Shown here in pieces: positions 41,588 to 53,311 of a stretch of DNA of 64,000 bases. Position 1 is the first letter of the stretch; each line of letters opens with the position of its first letter. The notes beneath the pieces are model-generated. The model saw only the letters and a list, made by a program, of their open reading frames with translations, did not search any database and had not been told where the DNA came from. A program made the translations under genes and the position numbers. Source of the DNA: Diploptera punctata. Its lineage: Eukaryota; Arthropoda; Insecta; Blattodea; Blaberidae. The stretch spans positions 359,001 to 423,000 of the forward strand of contig JASPKZ010007537.1 of NCBI GenBank assembly GCA_030220185.1, in the 5' to 3' direction.

Positions 41588-41752
41588 CAAAGGCTCTCTA
41601 TGCATGGGAAATTGAAAGCAGGAGCAGAAAAGGAAGACCAAGAATAATCTAGAACAATAAAATTCAAAATTCAATGAGAAAATTTGGTGTAGCAGATGAA
41701 GACACAGAGGACAGAGAACGATGGAGAACTTTAATTAAGGGAAAAATGTGAA
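41588..41752 (+). mobile_element. LINE E 3' end
   Basis: AWEIESRSRKGRPR, then KFGVADEDTEDRERWRTLIK and GKM, ending at the 3' end gggaaaaatgtgaat. Matches LINE E at 59300-59770. Confidence 0.65.
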
Positions 41753-41761
41753 TATTTGTTA

Positions 41762-41762
<1 letters not shown>

Positions 41763-41808
<46 letters not shown>
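41763..41808 (+). repeat. (AAT)n microsatellite
   Basis: About 15 AAT units between LINE E and LINE C. Confidence 0.9.
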
Positions 41809-41809
<1 letters not shown>

Positions 41810-42555
41810 TTAGGACTGGAAGTAAATATCAGTAAAACTAAATATATGGTCACACGTAGGAATTCAGTATATAATGGAAATGGACAGCTAATGACAAATG
41901 AGGGAAATTTTGAGGAAGTGGGTGAATTCAAATACCTAGGAACAATAATCACAAATAGGAATGAGATGCACAAAGAAATTAAACATAGGCTCAATTCTGG
42001 AAATGCATGCTATTATGCATTGCAGAGACTTTTGATGTCCCAACTCCTTTAAAAAAACGTTAAGCTGAAAATATATAAAACTATTATTCTACCAGTTATA
42101 TTATATGGGTGCGAAACATGGACTCTTACTTTAAGGGAGGAAAGGAGATGACAAGTATTTGAGAATAAAGTTCTTAGGAAAAATTTTTGGACCAAAGAGA
42201 GATGAACAGACAGGTGAATGGAGAAGACTACATAACAATGAACTACATGGTCTTTATAGGAAGCCAGATATAATAAGAACAGTTAAGTCTCGTAGACTGC
42301 GATGGGCAGGACATGTTGCGCGTATGGGGAATGAATGACGTGCATGGAAACTTCTTGTAGGAAAGCCAGAAGGAAAACGCCCAGTTGGTAGACCAAGAAC
42401 GAGATGGGAGAACAATATTAACTATGATTTGATGGAAGTAGATTATACAGGGAATGATTGGAAAGCATTAGCTCAGGATAGGGATGTATGGAGAGCTTAT
42501 GTCTGCACGGCCATGAACCTACGGGTTCGATAGTGCCAGTGAGTAAGTAAGTAAT
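41809..42555 (+). mobile_element. LINE C, RT end and C-terminus
   Basis: LGLEVNISKTKYMVTRRN, EFKYLGTIITNRNEMHKEIK, then (stop and shifts near 42050 and 42150) LPVILYGCETWTLTLREER, RDEQTGEWRRLHN, HVARMGNE, VGRPRTRWENNINYD, MNLRVR, and a gtgagtaagtaagt tail. Stops and single-base slips inactivate it. Confidence 0.75.
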
Positions 42556-42563
42556 AATAATAA

Positions 42564-42889
42564 TTCAATGGCGCGACAGGCCTAGAAGGCCGTTAGCCTA
42601 ATATCCAGCTGCTGGCCTGACATCCACATGTGTCATGATCATCTAGCAAATGTAGGGGTGACATATGGTCAGCATGTCGAGTTCTCCAGCCGTTATAGCT
42701 CATTTTCTTAACCTGGAACCTCTACTTATTGTAGCTACCCAAATTTCTCACGATGCTGGGTAGGCACCGGTCCCATACTGGCAGAAATACCATGAGAAAA
42801 TTTCTTCCCCAATGGAGACTCGAACCAGCGCAAGTCCCGTAGCTCTGCGCCAAGGCTTCCTGCCTTAACCACTCAGCTACGGCGCGGGA
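42564..42889 (-). mobile_element. SINE-C
   Basis: Complete on the minus strand from ccgcgccgtagctgagtgg to the gcctgtcgcgccattg 3' end. It lies immediately behind the LINE C tail. Confidence 0.8.
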
Positions 42890-43889
42890 CTCTGAATGTT
42901 TGTTGCAAAGTTGTAGTCTATAAGTCCGTAGTCATTTATGTATTTTTTTTATAAATCATGTTAATTACTAAGATTGGTTGGAGAAAACGCTCAGCGATGA
43001 GGAAAATTCTCAAAATGAATGCATGTCTAAGCCTACTCATTATTAGTACTTGAATTCTTTTAACATCACTCTAACAGGTCTTGTAACTTTCAGGTCATTA
43101 GTGACGCAATTCAAATCTGGGCGTAAAAAGGACGTTGGAAGTTAGATGTTTGTCAGAGTCCTCTTTTTCAGGCTTCGGGTTCTTTTACGTGCTGTAAATC
43201 TAATACGGTACACACGGCTTTATTTCTCTTTCGAAAAAAGCCATAATTGGTATTTTAGATCTTAAAATCCATGAATGTTTGCGCCTCGCGATCCTACCTT
43301 TTTATTTCATTGAGTTTGAAAGTTTTGAGTGACTATATCCACATTCCTTTGTCCGGGCCCATAGAAGGCAAAGATTAATCCATCTTTCCTTTGTAAATTA
43401 CTAAACATATAGTACTGAATGCTAAACAGTATTATAATCGTGGAAGCTAGAAGGAAAAAGGGGATTAATTTGGCTTGAGAAAGCTTTAGAATATGTGTCA
43501 ATACGAAACATGACCAGCTACACAATTAGTAAACATACGTTAACAAAAAGGTAACTTTTAATGAGAATCATAAGTCAGATAATTGAAATACAATAATATA
43601 ACAAAAATGTATCTTCTTGAGCATTGAAAGAAAATATATGAATGAGATAATATAAATTAACAAACTCGGTCATCAATAATTAAAAAAAAGACGATAATAA
43701 TAATAATAATATTCATACATACACAATCCAGTCCAGCCAAGGGCTAGGGTTCACAGTCCTGGTTGCCCTACCCTGGCTTATGAGACTGATGAAACCGAAG
43801 AGCTCCCTCGAGCTACCGTCGACCTAACCACGACGATCCCAAAAGTTGATGATGATCCTGATACTAACTTGCATGTCTGTTTTTTTGCA
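42890..43889. other. Spacer, one GC-rich block
   Basis: 43725-43850 (ccagccaagggctagggttc, ccctcgagctaccgtcgacc) is GC-richer and may be an unrecognised repeat. It contains no tRNA-like B box. Confidence 0.3.
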
Positions 43890-44825
43890 GACGACCAAGG
43901 ACAGTATCAGAAAATGCTTTACAAGAATTCCTTTATACTTTAAATAATATCTCTCTAAAATACAATTTAAGAATATCTACATCTAAAACAAAAATATTTG
44001 CTCTGAAAGGAAAATGTGCAATAAGAACAAAAATAGTGATAAACAATGTAATTTTATAGACCAAGTTCAGAATTTTAATTATTTCGGATGACATTTAGGT
44101 AATGACAGAAAGTTAGATAAACACACTAAAATACAACGATTCAATTATCTATGTGGCACAATTAAACGTACTTTATTGAATAAAACTAGAGTAAAGTAAA
44201 GTAATCCCACTACAGGCCTCTGGAGGCCCTTGGGGTAGTGGGAGGCTAAGGCTCTCACTTTTTCTAGACAATCGGCACTTGATGTCAGCCGGGTTGTCAG
44301 CCCTGCGTGACGGCCGCCTTTACCCCTAAGAACAAGCGTCTGGTAGGCTACTCATTTCCGTTAGATGCCACCGGGACTTGAACCATCGACCTTCCAACTT
44401 GTAGCGCAGTGCCTTAACCACTATGCTACGGCGTGCCCCCGGATAAAACTAGGAAAGAAACTATTTTAAAATTTTACAAAGTATTGGCAGTTCCATCTCT
44501 TATCTATGAATGTGAAACCTTGACATTAACAAAGGCAGATAGTAAACAAATAGAGGCTGCAGAAATGAAGATGTTGAGAGCAATAGCAGGATACCAAAGG
44601 ACCGATAAAAAGAAAAACTAAGATATACTGTAAGAACAGAACTTAATATATTTAATATCTGTGAAAGAGTAAAATACTATCAAAATGCTTACCTTCAGAA
44701 CGTATTACAAAAGAATGCACAGCGCATACCAAGAAGAATGTATAATCATAAACCAAAAGGGAGAAGATTGTTGGGAAGACCATTGAAGAGATGGAAGGAC
44801 CAATTCGATCTATAATGAGATCGGA
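43890..44825 (+). mobile_element. RTE-like LINE (A-related), split by SINE-B
   Basis: ENALQEFLYTLNNISLKYNL, TSKTKIFALKGKC, CGTIKRTLLNKTR before the SINE; KETILKFYKVLAVPSLIYEC, AAEMKMLRAIAGYQRTDKKK, RMYNHKPKGRRLLGRPLKRW after it. Close in order to LINE A (CGTIKRTLNNKTRRETQLKF). Several stops. Confidence 0.75.
44190..44442 (-). mobile_element. SINE-B with 10-bp TSD
   Basis: ataaaactag is duplicated at 44180-44189 and 44443-44452, and the LINE protein frame joins across it (LNKTR then KETILKF). About 50 bp around the gactcagcctc part are missing. Confidence 0.85.
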
Positions 44826-45440
44826 ACAGGCCATTCGGCTTAATCCGTGTTGTTGTTGATGATGAAAATCTATGAATCCTCGAACCTCGAAACTAGAGGT
44901 GAGTATGGTACATACTATTACAAGGTAAATAGTCTTTAACGTTGAGAAGCCTTGTTGAACAAAATATCTTGTTGGTAGAACACTAGGTTTAAGTTACAAT
45001 AGGAGAAGATTTTGAAGGCATAAATATTATCCAAGTTTGCGCATTAAAACTTTGCTTTCTAAAGCAAACGCCTTCTCCAAGCAGGAATAGTTATAAACTT
45101 GTCGTAGAAATACAATACTCTTATTGAACATTGCCCTTACAAATTAATGTAGCTAAATTTGGCACCATCTCAAAATTCGTACAATTGCATACCTACGTGT
45201 GTTGATCCAGAAAGCCAACCGAGTTATAATAATCGAATAGTTCACGAAGACAAAATATATTAAAGCTTTCTGCAAGTAATTCTTTTAAAATTAGAAATTT
45301 AAAAAGTGAACTACAGGGAGTAGACAAACTAATGGAATAACCATCCAAATATTGATTAATATGGCAACCCTTAATCTTTAAAATAGTTCCAATAAATTAT
45401 TCTGGAAACGATTCATACATCTTAAGAATGTTATATATAT
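44826..45440. other. Spacer, nothing recognised
   Basis: No features on either strand. Confidence 0.4.
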
Positions 45441-45446
45441 ATATAT

Positions 45447-45780
45447 CCATTCATAGTAATTCTGCCCGAGAGCAGGTCCTTCACTGCAATCATAGCATTT
45501 TCATGCTATGCTTGCAGCTTTACTAGGGAATTGTAGGTGTGGTAGCTTCCCGTTGCTTTCCACAGGATGATGGTGATGTTGATGATAGTGACAAGGATGA
45601 TGATGATGGCCATATGATTTCGGGGACCGTTTGGGCCTGAAAGTTTTCCTGACATTTGTCTTACAGGTGAGGAAAAACCCCGATAAAAACCTCACCCAGA
45701 AAAACTGCCCCAACCGGGGATCGAATCCGGGCCCGCTGCGTGACAAGGCAGCACGCTACCTCGAGACCACAGCGGTGGAC
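45447..45780 (-). mobile_element. SINE-A, full copy (left arm of inverted pair)
   Basis: Full minus-strand copy, head at 45780, 3' end cagaattactatgaatgg at 45447. Very close to the copies at 45819 and 46357. Confidence 0.85.
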
Positions 45781-45812
<32 letters not shown>

Positions 45813-45815
45813 TGT
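45781..45815 (+). repeat. (TA)n(CA)n between inverted SINEs
   Basis: TA units then CA units, joining two SINE heads face to face. Confidence 0.9.
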
Positions 45816-45818
45816 TTG

Positions 45819-46149
45819 CACCGCTGTGGTCTCGAGGTAGCGTGCAGCCTTGTCACGCAGTGGGCCCGGGTTCTATCCCCGGTCGGGACAGTTTTCTGGG
45901 TGAGGTTTTTATCGGGGTTTTTCCTCACCTGTAAGACAAATGTCAGGAAAACTTTCAGGCCCAAACGGTCCCCGAAATCATATGGCCATCATCATCATCC
46001 TTGTCACTATCATCATCATCACCATCATCCTGTGGAAAGCAACGGGAAGCTACCACACCTACAATTTCCTAGTAAAGCTGCAAGCATAGCATGAAAATGC
46101 TATGATTGCAGTGAAGGACCTGCTCTCGGGCAGAATTACTATGGATGGA
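45819..46149 (+). mobile_element. SINE-A, full copy (right arm)
   Basis: Plus copy, head gcaccgctgtggtctcgagg, 3' end cagaattactatggatgg. With the left arm it makes an inverted repeat of about 330 bp per arm. Confidence 0.85.
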
Positions 46150-46184
46150 TAGGCCTATACATGTTATTTATATATATATATACA

Positions 46185-46300
46185 TACATCGAAAAAAACC
46201 ACTGCTATAAAGTAAAAATATCCTCTTTAATTTGCTTACTTGTTACAGGAGCTACTAGATGGCAGTGGAGACCGAGTTCCCGCTACTTCTCGTAATAATA

Positions 46301-46305
<5 letters not shown>
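46185..46305 (+). repeat. Repeat X
   Basis: Same as 53-155 and 46745-46855: ctgctataaagtaaaaatat, gctactagatggcagtgg, gagttcccgctac. Follows SINE-A and precedes a (GT)n(TA)n(CA)n tract. Confidence 0.65.
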
Positions 46306-46351
<46 letters not shown>

Positions 46352-46356
46352 TGTTG

Positions 46357-46684
46357 TCCACCGCTGTGGTCTCGAGGTAGCGTGCTGCCTTGTCACGCAG
46401 CGGGCCCGGGTTCGATCCCCGGTCGGGGCAGTTTTTCTGGGTGAGGTTTTTATCGGGGTTTTTTCCTCACCTGTAAGACAAATGTCAGGAAAACTTTCAG
46501 GCCCAAACGGTCCCCGAAATCATATGACCATCATCATCCTTATCATTATCATCATCATCCTTCACCGGTGTGGAAAGCAACGGGAAGCTACCACACCTAC
46601 AATTCCCTAGTAAAGCTACAAGCATAGCATGAAAATGCTATGATTGCAATGAAGGACCTGCCCTCGGGCAGAATTACTATGGAT
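46357..46684 (+). mobile_element. SINE-A, full copy
   Basis: tccaccgctgtggtctcgag to cagaattactatggatata. Together with the repeat X behind it, it repeats the 45819-46305 arrangement in tandem (about 530 bp apart). Confidence 0.85.
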
Positions 46685-46691
46685 ATACATG

Positions 46692-46736
<45 letters not shown>

Positions 46737-46744
46737 AAAAAAAG

Positions 46745-46850
46745 TCAATGCTACAAAGTAAAAATATTCTCTTTAATTTGCTTACTTGTTATAGGAGCTA
46801 CTAGATGGCAGTGAAGACCGAGTTCCCGCTACTTTCGTAATAATAGAGTG

Positions 46851-46888
<38 letters not shown>

Positions 46889-46987
46889 CTTACATATAAG
46901 AAAAATAAATGTTTGCACTAGATTTGCTTGGTAGCGTAATCGGTAGCGGTATCAATCCAGAGGCCCGGGTTCAAATCCCGTCCAAGC

Positions 46988-46990
<3 letters not shown>
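46745..46990 (+). mobile_element. SINE Q relative: repeat X plus tRNA-like unit
   Basis: Repeat X (46745-46855), (TA)n, leader acatataagaaaaataaatg, then tRNA-like 46925-46988 with perfect TGCTTGG/CCAAGCA ends, B box gggttcaaatcccg, and a shortened middle (64 nt in all). Same layout as 7340-7700, different tRNA-like unit. Ends in (TA)n. Confidence 0.65.
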
Positions 46991-47023
<33 letters not shown>

Positions 47024-47027
47024 TTGT

Positions 47028-47361
47028 GTTTTCTCATGGCATTGATGTATTTGGTATCCTACTTTTAAAGTTGGGACGGCTGGAAGGTAGGGTTATGCTA
47101 TCGCGATGATATGGGTGATGATGATAGTGCGCCAAGAGAATCCTTAATCCGAAAGTTTATCTAAGGCGAATATGAAGGATGATTATAATGACCATACGAT
47201 GTTCGGGGATCGTTTGGGCCTTAAAGTTTCCTAACATTTGTCTTACAGGTGAGGAAAAAACCCGAAAGGAACATCATCCAAGAAACTTGACCCGACCGAG
47301 ACTCCAACTCGGGCCCCTGTATGACAAGGCAGCACGCTACCTCGAGACCACAGCGGTGGAC
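47028..47361 (-). mobile_element. SINE-A, long variant
   Basis: Head ctcgaggtagcgtgctgcc on the minus strand, B box degraded (ccgagttggagtctcgg), then the alternative 3' part shared with 40079-40465. Confidence 0.75.
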
Positions 47362-47697
47362 TAACTTAAAAATGAGTATGGAGAGTATATTAACCACTAG
47401 TCCATCTGGATAACACTAATATTTTGTAAGGTGCATAATTTAGATATACATTCACAAAGAACTTTCAACTCATTGAAACTGAAGGTAGTTATTTTGACAT
47501 CTGCGTTCATTCTATAACCGATATCCTAAACAAGCCTACTGATTTCAAAGGAAATTTATAGTATTTAGACCCTTCTTATGGAGGCGCATAAAGTTATATG
47601 TGAAATTAAAATAAAGGCTGAAGAAAAACTGGTGTTTCAGACCTGTGTTATTTATTAAACAACAAGCACCAGGACTTTTGAACCAATATAGTAAAAG
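47362..47697. other. Spacer, nothing recognised
   Basis: No features. Confidence 0.4.
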
Positions 47698-48220
47698 GGA
47701 AAACTGCACTTAAACTAGCGTGAAATATTTTCAAAGTCCTATAGAACAACAGTGTGCATGCGCCAGAGTTTATAGAGTCAGCGATAACCCACAATCGAAC
47801 CACATATCGATCATCATCCTCTATTACTATCGGTCGCTATGAAATTTAAATGACCAATATTTGCAATAAATCACCAAATCTATGTTAAAAAATATCAATA
47901 ATATTAAGATTACCAAACGTTTATTAAAATGGATGTACACTTACTTATCACTCCGTAACGCTGATCCAACCAGCGATAACCCAAAACAGCGATAGAAAAA
48001 TCATAGAGAAAATAGCAGTTAGCATCACAAATTGTCTAACAGTGTCATAATATTGTGATTTGCATGTTTAAATAAATACTTCAAAATTGTCTCATAATGT
48101 TATAAAAATTGTTTGAAAAAATTAATATATTAAATAATGTTAGTAAATACAGAAAAAAAAGCTATAGTTTACAACAATATAACTGAAAAATCAAGCGCTA
48201 GTAGAAGTGCAGTTGAGCCC
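47698..48220 (+). mobile_element. TIR element U, copy 1
   Basis: Starts gggaaaactgcacttaaact and ends in the imperfect inverse (agtagaagtgcagttgagccc). The TIRs match in about 24 of 30 positions and share actagcg. The flanks tagtaaaa and taataaaa agree in 7 of 8, which would suit an hAT-type 8-bp duplication. About 520-540 bp, no coding capacity. Three more copies follow within 3.2 kb. Confidence 0.7.
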
Positions 48221-48542
48221 TAATAAAATGTTCTGACTTCATATTTATACTACATGTGTCGAAAATAATTTTCAATCGTTGCTATAAGTTATAATTTAAT
48301 ATATATGAGTATACAAACAAAGCAAGCTATAAAAAAATCTTTATACATATTATTTGTTCAATATATCGTCGAGCTTTAGTTGGGTATTTCATTCTATCAA
48401 AAAAATATTCAAATTACATTCTTCCATACGAGTTCATATGACAAGAGATATCCGAGACACGTATAAAATATTGCGTACTTTAACATTCTCTATCAGTCTT
48501 GATTTATGAAGTAAAATAATAATAATAATAATAATTATAACA

Positions 48543-48587
<45 letters not shown>

Positions 48588-48909
48588 ATTGATAGACAAA
48601 TTACGTATCTTACAAATGCAAACTTTCTGATTCAAAGTCATACTTTATTATACGTTATATAAATTTATCAGAATCTTCAAAAATCTGTTGAGATAGAATA
48701 GCTGATTTTTTTAACGATTCTACTGCCGATAAAGTATTTTTTCGAATTCGTAAATTAAGTTTTCAATGACTGAAAAAAATAAGGAAATAGAAATATACAT
48801 TTATATAATAAAAATATATAAAATATGGCTGTTTAAATGAATAAATCAAGTATTTTCATTGAGAAAAATGTGCAACATTTATATTATTTTGAATTAGGGC
48901 TATAAGACA
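48221..48909. other. Spacer with (ATT)n
   Basis: An (AAT)n/(ATT)n tract at 48516-48585. Otherwise AT-rich and unassigned. Confidence 0.4.
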
Positions 48910-48915
48910 AAGTAG

Positions 48916-49441
48916 GGAAAAACTGCACTTAAACAAGCGTGAAATATTTTCGAAGTCCTATAGAACAACAGTGAGCATGCGCCAGAGTTTATAGAGCCAG
49001 CGATAATCCACAATCGAACTAATATCGATTATCATTCTCGATTACTATCCGTCGCTATGAAATTTAAATGACCAATATTTGCAATAAATCCCTAATTCTA
49101 TGTTAAAGAAATATTAATAATATTAAAATTACCAAATGTTTATTAAAAATGGGTGTACACTTATCACTCCCTAACGCTGATCCAACAGCGATAGAAAAAT
49201 CATAGACTAAGTAATATACTTTGTGGAGAAAATAGCAGTTAGCATCACAATATTGTCTAACAGTGTCATAATATTGTGATTTGCATATTTAAATAAATAC
49301 TTCAAAATTATCTAATAATGTTATAAAAATTGTTTGAGAAAGTTTAAAATACTAAATTATGTTAGTAAATACAGAAGAAGAGCTATAGTTTACAACAATA
49401 TAACTGAAAAATCAAGCGCTAGTACAAGTGCAGTTGAGCCC
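48916..49441 (+). mobile_element. TIR element U, copy 2
   Basis: Same ends and order as copy 1. Left flank reads acaaagta. The right flank (cggatatctattgttcaag) recurs at 50992. Confidence 0.7.
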
Positions 49442-49478
49442 GGATATCTATTGTTCAAGAATCTTAATTAGTTTCTTT

Positions 49479-50255
49479 GGAAATAACTGCACTTAAACTT
49501 ACGTGAAATATATTCAGTCCGATAGAACAGTGCGCATGCGCCAGAGTTTATAGGGTCATCGATAACCCACCATCGAACCACATATCGATATCGTACTAAA
49601 CTTAAAAAATCTTAAACTACATGGGTGCAGGTCGCTATGAAATTTAAATTACCAATCTTTGCAATAAGTCCCCAATTCTATGTTAAAGAAATATATTAAT
49701 AATATTAAAATTACCAAACGTTTATTAAAAATGGGTGTACACTTATCACTCCCTAACGCTGATCCAACAGCGATAGAAAAATCATAGACTAAGTAATATA
49801 CTCTGTGGAGAAAATAGCAGTTAGCATCGCAATATTGTCTAACAGTGTCATAATATTATGATTTGCATATTTAAATAAATACTTCAAAATTGTCTAATAA
49901 TGTTATAAAACTTGTTTGGAAAAGTTTAAAATATTAAATAATGTTAGTAAATACAGAAGAAGAGCTATAATAATGTTTCATTTATTCTGGCAGAGTTAAG
50001 GCCATGAGGCCTTCTCTTCCACTCAACCAGCACAAATACAAATAAATATTTGACAAATATAGATATACACTATACTAATTATAAACAGTTAAAGATACAT
50101 TAAATGTAGCAATGTAAATTTCATGTACAAACAACATTTTATACGATAACAATAATATTTACGATAATAATAATAATAATAACAATAATAATGATAATAA
50201 TAGTTTACAACAATTAGCTGAAAAATCAAGCGCTAGTATAAGAGCTGTTGAGCCC
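49479..50255 (+). mobile_element. TIR element U, copy 3, split by a LINE J tail
   Basis: Runs to gagctata (49970), is interrupted by a LINE J 3' end, and resumes with gtttacaacaattagctg to agctgttgagccc. Its right flank (aaagtaga) matches the left flank of copy 2. Confidence 0.65.
49971..50200 (-). mobile_element. LINE J, short 3' end
   Basis: Plus strand tttattctggcagagttaag and the 3' UTR words shared with 37900-38075. The (AAT)n at 50160-50200 lies at the far side, so tail orientation is unclear and the copy may be rearranged. Confidence 0.5.
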
Positions 50256-50334
50256 AAAGTAGAATTTAGATTTTAAATCAGATATCATGGTTAACATAAA
50301 TAAGCAGCATTAATATAATATTCATTATGTGTTG

Positions 50335-50877
50335 AGGGAAATACTGCACTTAAACTAGCTTGAAATATTTTCAGTCCTATAGAACAGGAGAGCGCATGCG
50401 CCAGAGTTTATAAAGCCAGTGATAACCCACAATCGAACCACTTATCGATTATCATCCTCGATTACTATCCGTCGCTATGAAATTTATATGACCAATATTT
50501 GCAAATAAATCCCCAAATCTATCTTAAAAAATGTTAATAATATTAAAATTACCAAACGTTTATTAAAAATGGGTGTACACTTACTTATCACTCCCTAACG
50601 CTGATCCAATCAGCGAGAACCCAAGACAGCGATAAAAAATCATAGACTACGTAATACACTCTGTGGAGATAATAGCAGTTTGCATCACGATATTGTCTAA
50701 CAGTGTCATAATAGTGATTTGCATATTTAAATAAATACTTCAAAATTGTCTAATAATGTTATAAAAATTGTTTGGAAAAGTTTAAAATATTAAATAATGT
50801 TAGTAAATACAGAAGAGCAGCTATAGTTTACAACAATGTAACTGAAAAATCAAGCGCTGGTAGAAGTGCAGTGGAGC
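50335..50877 (+). mobile_element. TIR element U, copy 4
   Basis: gggaaatactgcacttaaac to gtagaagtgcagtggagcc. Same internal order as copies 1-3 (gcatgcgccagagtttata, aaatcaagcgct). Confidence 0.7.
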
Positions 50878-51200
50878 CAATTTGAGTTCAAATGTCATCT
50901 TTTCAGTTAAAGAAATAAGGGGAAGAAATAATAGTAAATTAAATCCCAGTCAGCCATACATTATATTATAGCCAGTCCAATTATTTCTAATTGCGGATAT
51001 CTATTGTTCAAGAAATCGTAATAAATGTTTTATTCACGTCAGAATTAGTACTGAAAATGAACAATGGAAATATTATGGAAATCTATGTAAACATCATATG
51101 TAATATTATTTGTTGGACATGTGAGTCATAGATTAAATTGAAGTGACCGTTTAAGTACATGGTGGCAAATTAAATAATCTTGCCGATATCGTTCTTATAT
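50878..51200. other. Spacer
   Basis: Contains cggatatctattgttcaag near 50992, shared with 49440. Otherwise unassigned. Confidence 0.4.
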
Positions 51201-51900
51201 GAACTATTTAACTCGTGCCCCAAATGGGAGTCAATGACCAATCACATTTCAATGATTTTTGATTTACAACCAATCACAGTCGTGTTTCGATTAAAGAATT
51301 TACCAACTAAAGTTTATCATAATAAAGAAAGCACCTACTTTTTTAACATTCTGAATAGGTCATAGCATTATTTTGTAGTGACCGACTCTCTGCAAGAAAT
51401 ACGGCTACCAGATTGTATATATAGTGCATAATGCCAACACATAGCGCATGCGAGAGTTAAAAAACATTTGTAACAGATTGATTATACCACAAAAAAAAAA
51501 CACCACTGTTTGCACTTTCTTAAATGTATTTTCTCCCAGGTAATAACATTCCAGAGAAATTGTCATATTTACATCATAGGTCATCAGAAATGAAATACAG
51601 TTTGATGTTTCATTTTTCCTCTCCACTAGAGTGCATTCTTACAATATTGCGTTCCTTTGGCAATAAATATATGATCTGGTTGCAGTGATGAACAAAAGAA
51701 GCAAATCAAGCGTACCAATCGTGTTTTGTTTTCAAACATCGCCGTTTACATTAAATATATAAATATTTAAAAATAACTATATTTAAATAATGATTTGTGA
51801 GTAAACTGCTTACTTTTATTCGTTAAATAGTCCTAACAATTGCAACTCTTGATTTCCAAATTTTCTAGATAAATTGGAAATCACTCGTGGCGTTACTCAT
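51201..51900 (+). mobile_element. Transposon R, diverged copy
   Basis: gaactatttaactcgtgcccc at the start, cactcgtggcgttactcat at the end. The terminal hairpin has lost its middle (ctagataaattggaaatc), so only its stem bases remain. Confidence 0.7.
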
Positions 51901-51919
51901 GAAAAACGTTTCCTTGAAT

Positions 51920-52450
51920 CTATGATAACACTGGTCAACATGATTTTTATCTCATGAGTAACAATAGTTGTACTTAATACAGTTTTTTATCGTGTTTTCA
52001 AATATGTATTTGGAATTTCTCCATCACCAACAGTTTTTTTAAATTTCAATTTCAATTAATGGATATTAAATAATTATTTTTTAATAAACTTTTTTCGTCC
52101 ATTTGTTCATTGTAAAATAAAACCAAATGAGCTAATTAAGGTGGTTTCAGCTATGGAAAAGAGATATCAAGGCAAATGGAATCCTAATATGCTTGCCGAT
52201 TTTGTTGGACCATCAAGAGGGATGCTCCACAGGCAAAATATAGCAGAAAATCATAATTTCTTACTTTCTAGATAAGTCTGAATGTTCAAATATTGTGTAG
52301 TTACGAATGTAGAAAATATTTTAAAGTGTTTGAAATTATAAATTCCTGTCTCTCAGAAATCTTGCATGATGGAGAAAAACCAATATCATATTTAAATTCA
52401 GGAGAAAAAATACTATCAGAATCACATATTTTTCTTTCTGAGACAAAAAA
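51920..52450 (+). pseudogene. Repeat-borne protein fragment, second part
   Basis: 51920-52090 and 52345-52450 match 8450-8280 and 7990-7870. Between them 52130-52290 encodes VSAMEKRYQGKWNPNMLADF, then RQNIAENHNFLLSR. KRYQGxWNPxMLADYCW is a segment I recall from the same uncharacterised arthropod protein family. Decayed. Confidence 0.5.
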
Positions 52451-52690
52451 AAGTTTATTTTTGTTGCTCAGTTTAATTTTTAAAACGAATTCAATTTGAA
52501 CACTGTATTTTATGCTAACAATCTAATTGTATTCCTGTTTTAATCATTAGTTTTAAAAATTGGTAGTAAATATTTTTTTAATTCGTACCTGATGTATTAG
52601 TTGTCCTCAATGAAACAAACTTGTGTTCATAAAACTTCGTCAAACATAAAAAAAATGTAGCCCTTTCAGAAGATAGTCTTCCATCATAAG
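52451..52690. other. Spacer
   Basis: AT-rich, unassigned. Might include the 3' flank of the PLE to its right. Confidence 0.3.
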
Positions 52691-52699
52691 CATTTACAA

Positions 52700-53058
52700 T
52701 GGTACTGGATGCTTCGTAGGTACAACGGGTGAAGGTCATTGGGTGTGTTCACGTTCAGCAACGTTTGTGTTCTTTGCTTCTTTTAAGATTTCAGTGCCTT
52801 CAAGGATATTAATATTTTCTTTGTGTAAGATAGACGTTGTATTATTGATTGTGTTGAACTGGTGACCTGTTTCTATTACATACTTAGTAAAGCTTGATTT
52901 TTCCTCACCGTTAACGAAGTCCTTAAAATGTTCATTGATTCTGGTTTTAAAATTCCAGATGGTTCTGCTGACATATGTATAAAACTTGTCACAACTATTG
53001 AACTTCGGTTTATAAACTCCTTTATTTTCATTTGTATTGTTTTCTTCTATTCTGTTTC
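52700..53058 (-). mobile_element. PLE remnant, GIY-YIG endonuclease
   Basis: Minus strand: NENKGVYKPKFNSCDKFYTY, then WNFKTRINEHFKDFVNGEEK, SSFTKYVIETGHQFNTI and LHKENINILEGTEILKEA. GVYKxxCxxCxxFYIG..R..KTRxNEH...FxxGxxxSxFxxHxxETGH is the Penelope-like GIY-YIG domain. Here GIY is GVY, YIG is degraded to YTY, and the Arg and Glu (TR, NEH) are retained. This is the best preserved PLE domain in the window and a possible source family for the HHR foldbacks. Confidence 0.75.
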
Positions 53059-53311
53059 AAATAATATATTTTTCTTCTTCCTTTCAAGTATTAGGCCAAG
53101 GCCTGTTAAGATCCTATAGAAAATTTTCTCTCCAGCGTTTCATAGGACGGCCAGTGATCCTCGTCCTCTTGGTATATAATTACAAACATCTTTGGGGATC
53201 CGATTTGAACTCATTATTTCAAGATGGGTTTCCAATTTAGTTGGTACTGTTTAATATATTCCAAAATTGGCGTAGTCCTTCAATTCTTTTAAGATATCGG
53301 TATTCCTTTTG

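Noticed and set aside
41756..42052. Frame beginning with a run of Asn
   Set aside because: The Asn run is (AAT)n translated. The rest is LINE C, already annotated.
43785..43830. ctgatga followed by aaaccgaag as a hammerhead core
   Set aside because: No stem II can form between ctgatga and a GAA, and no helix III is present.
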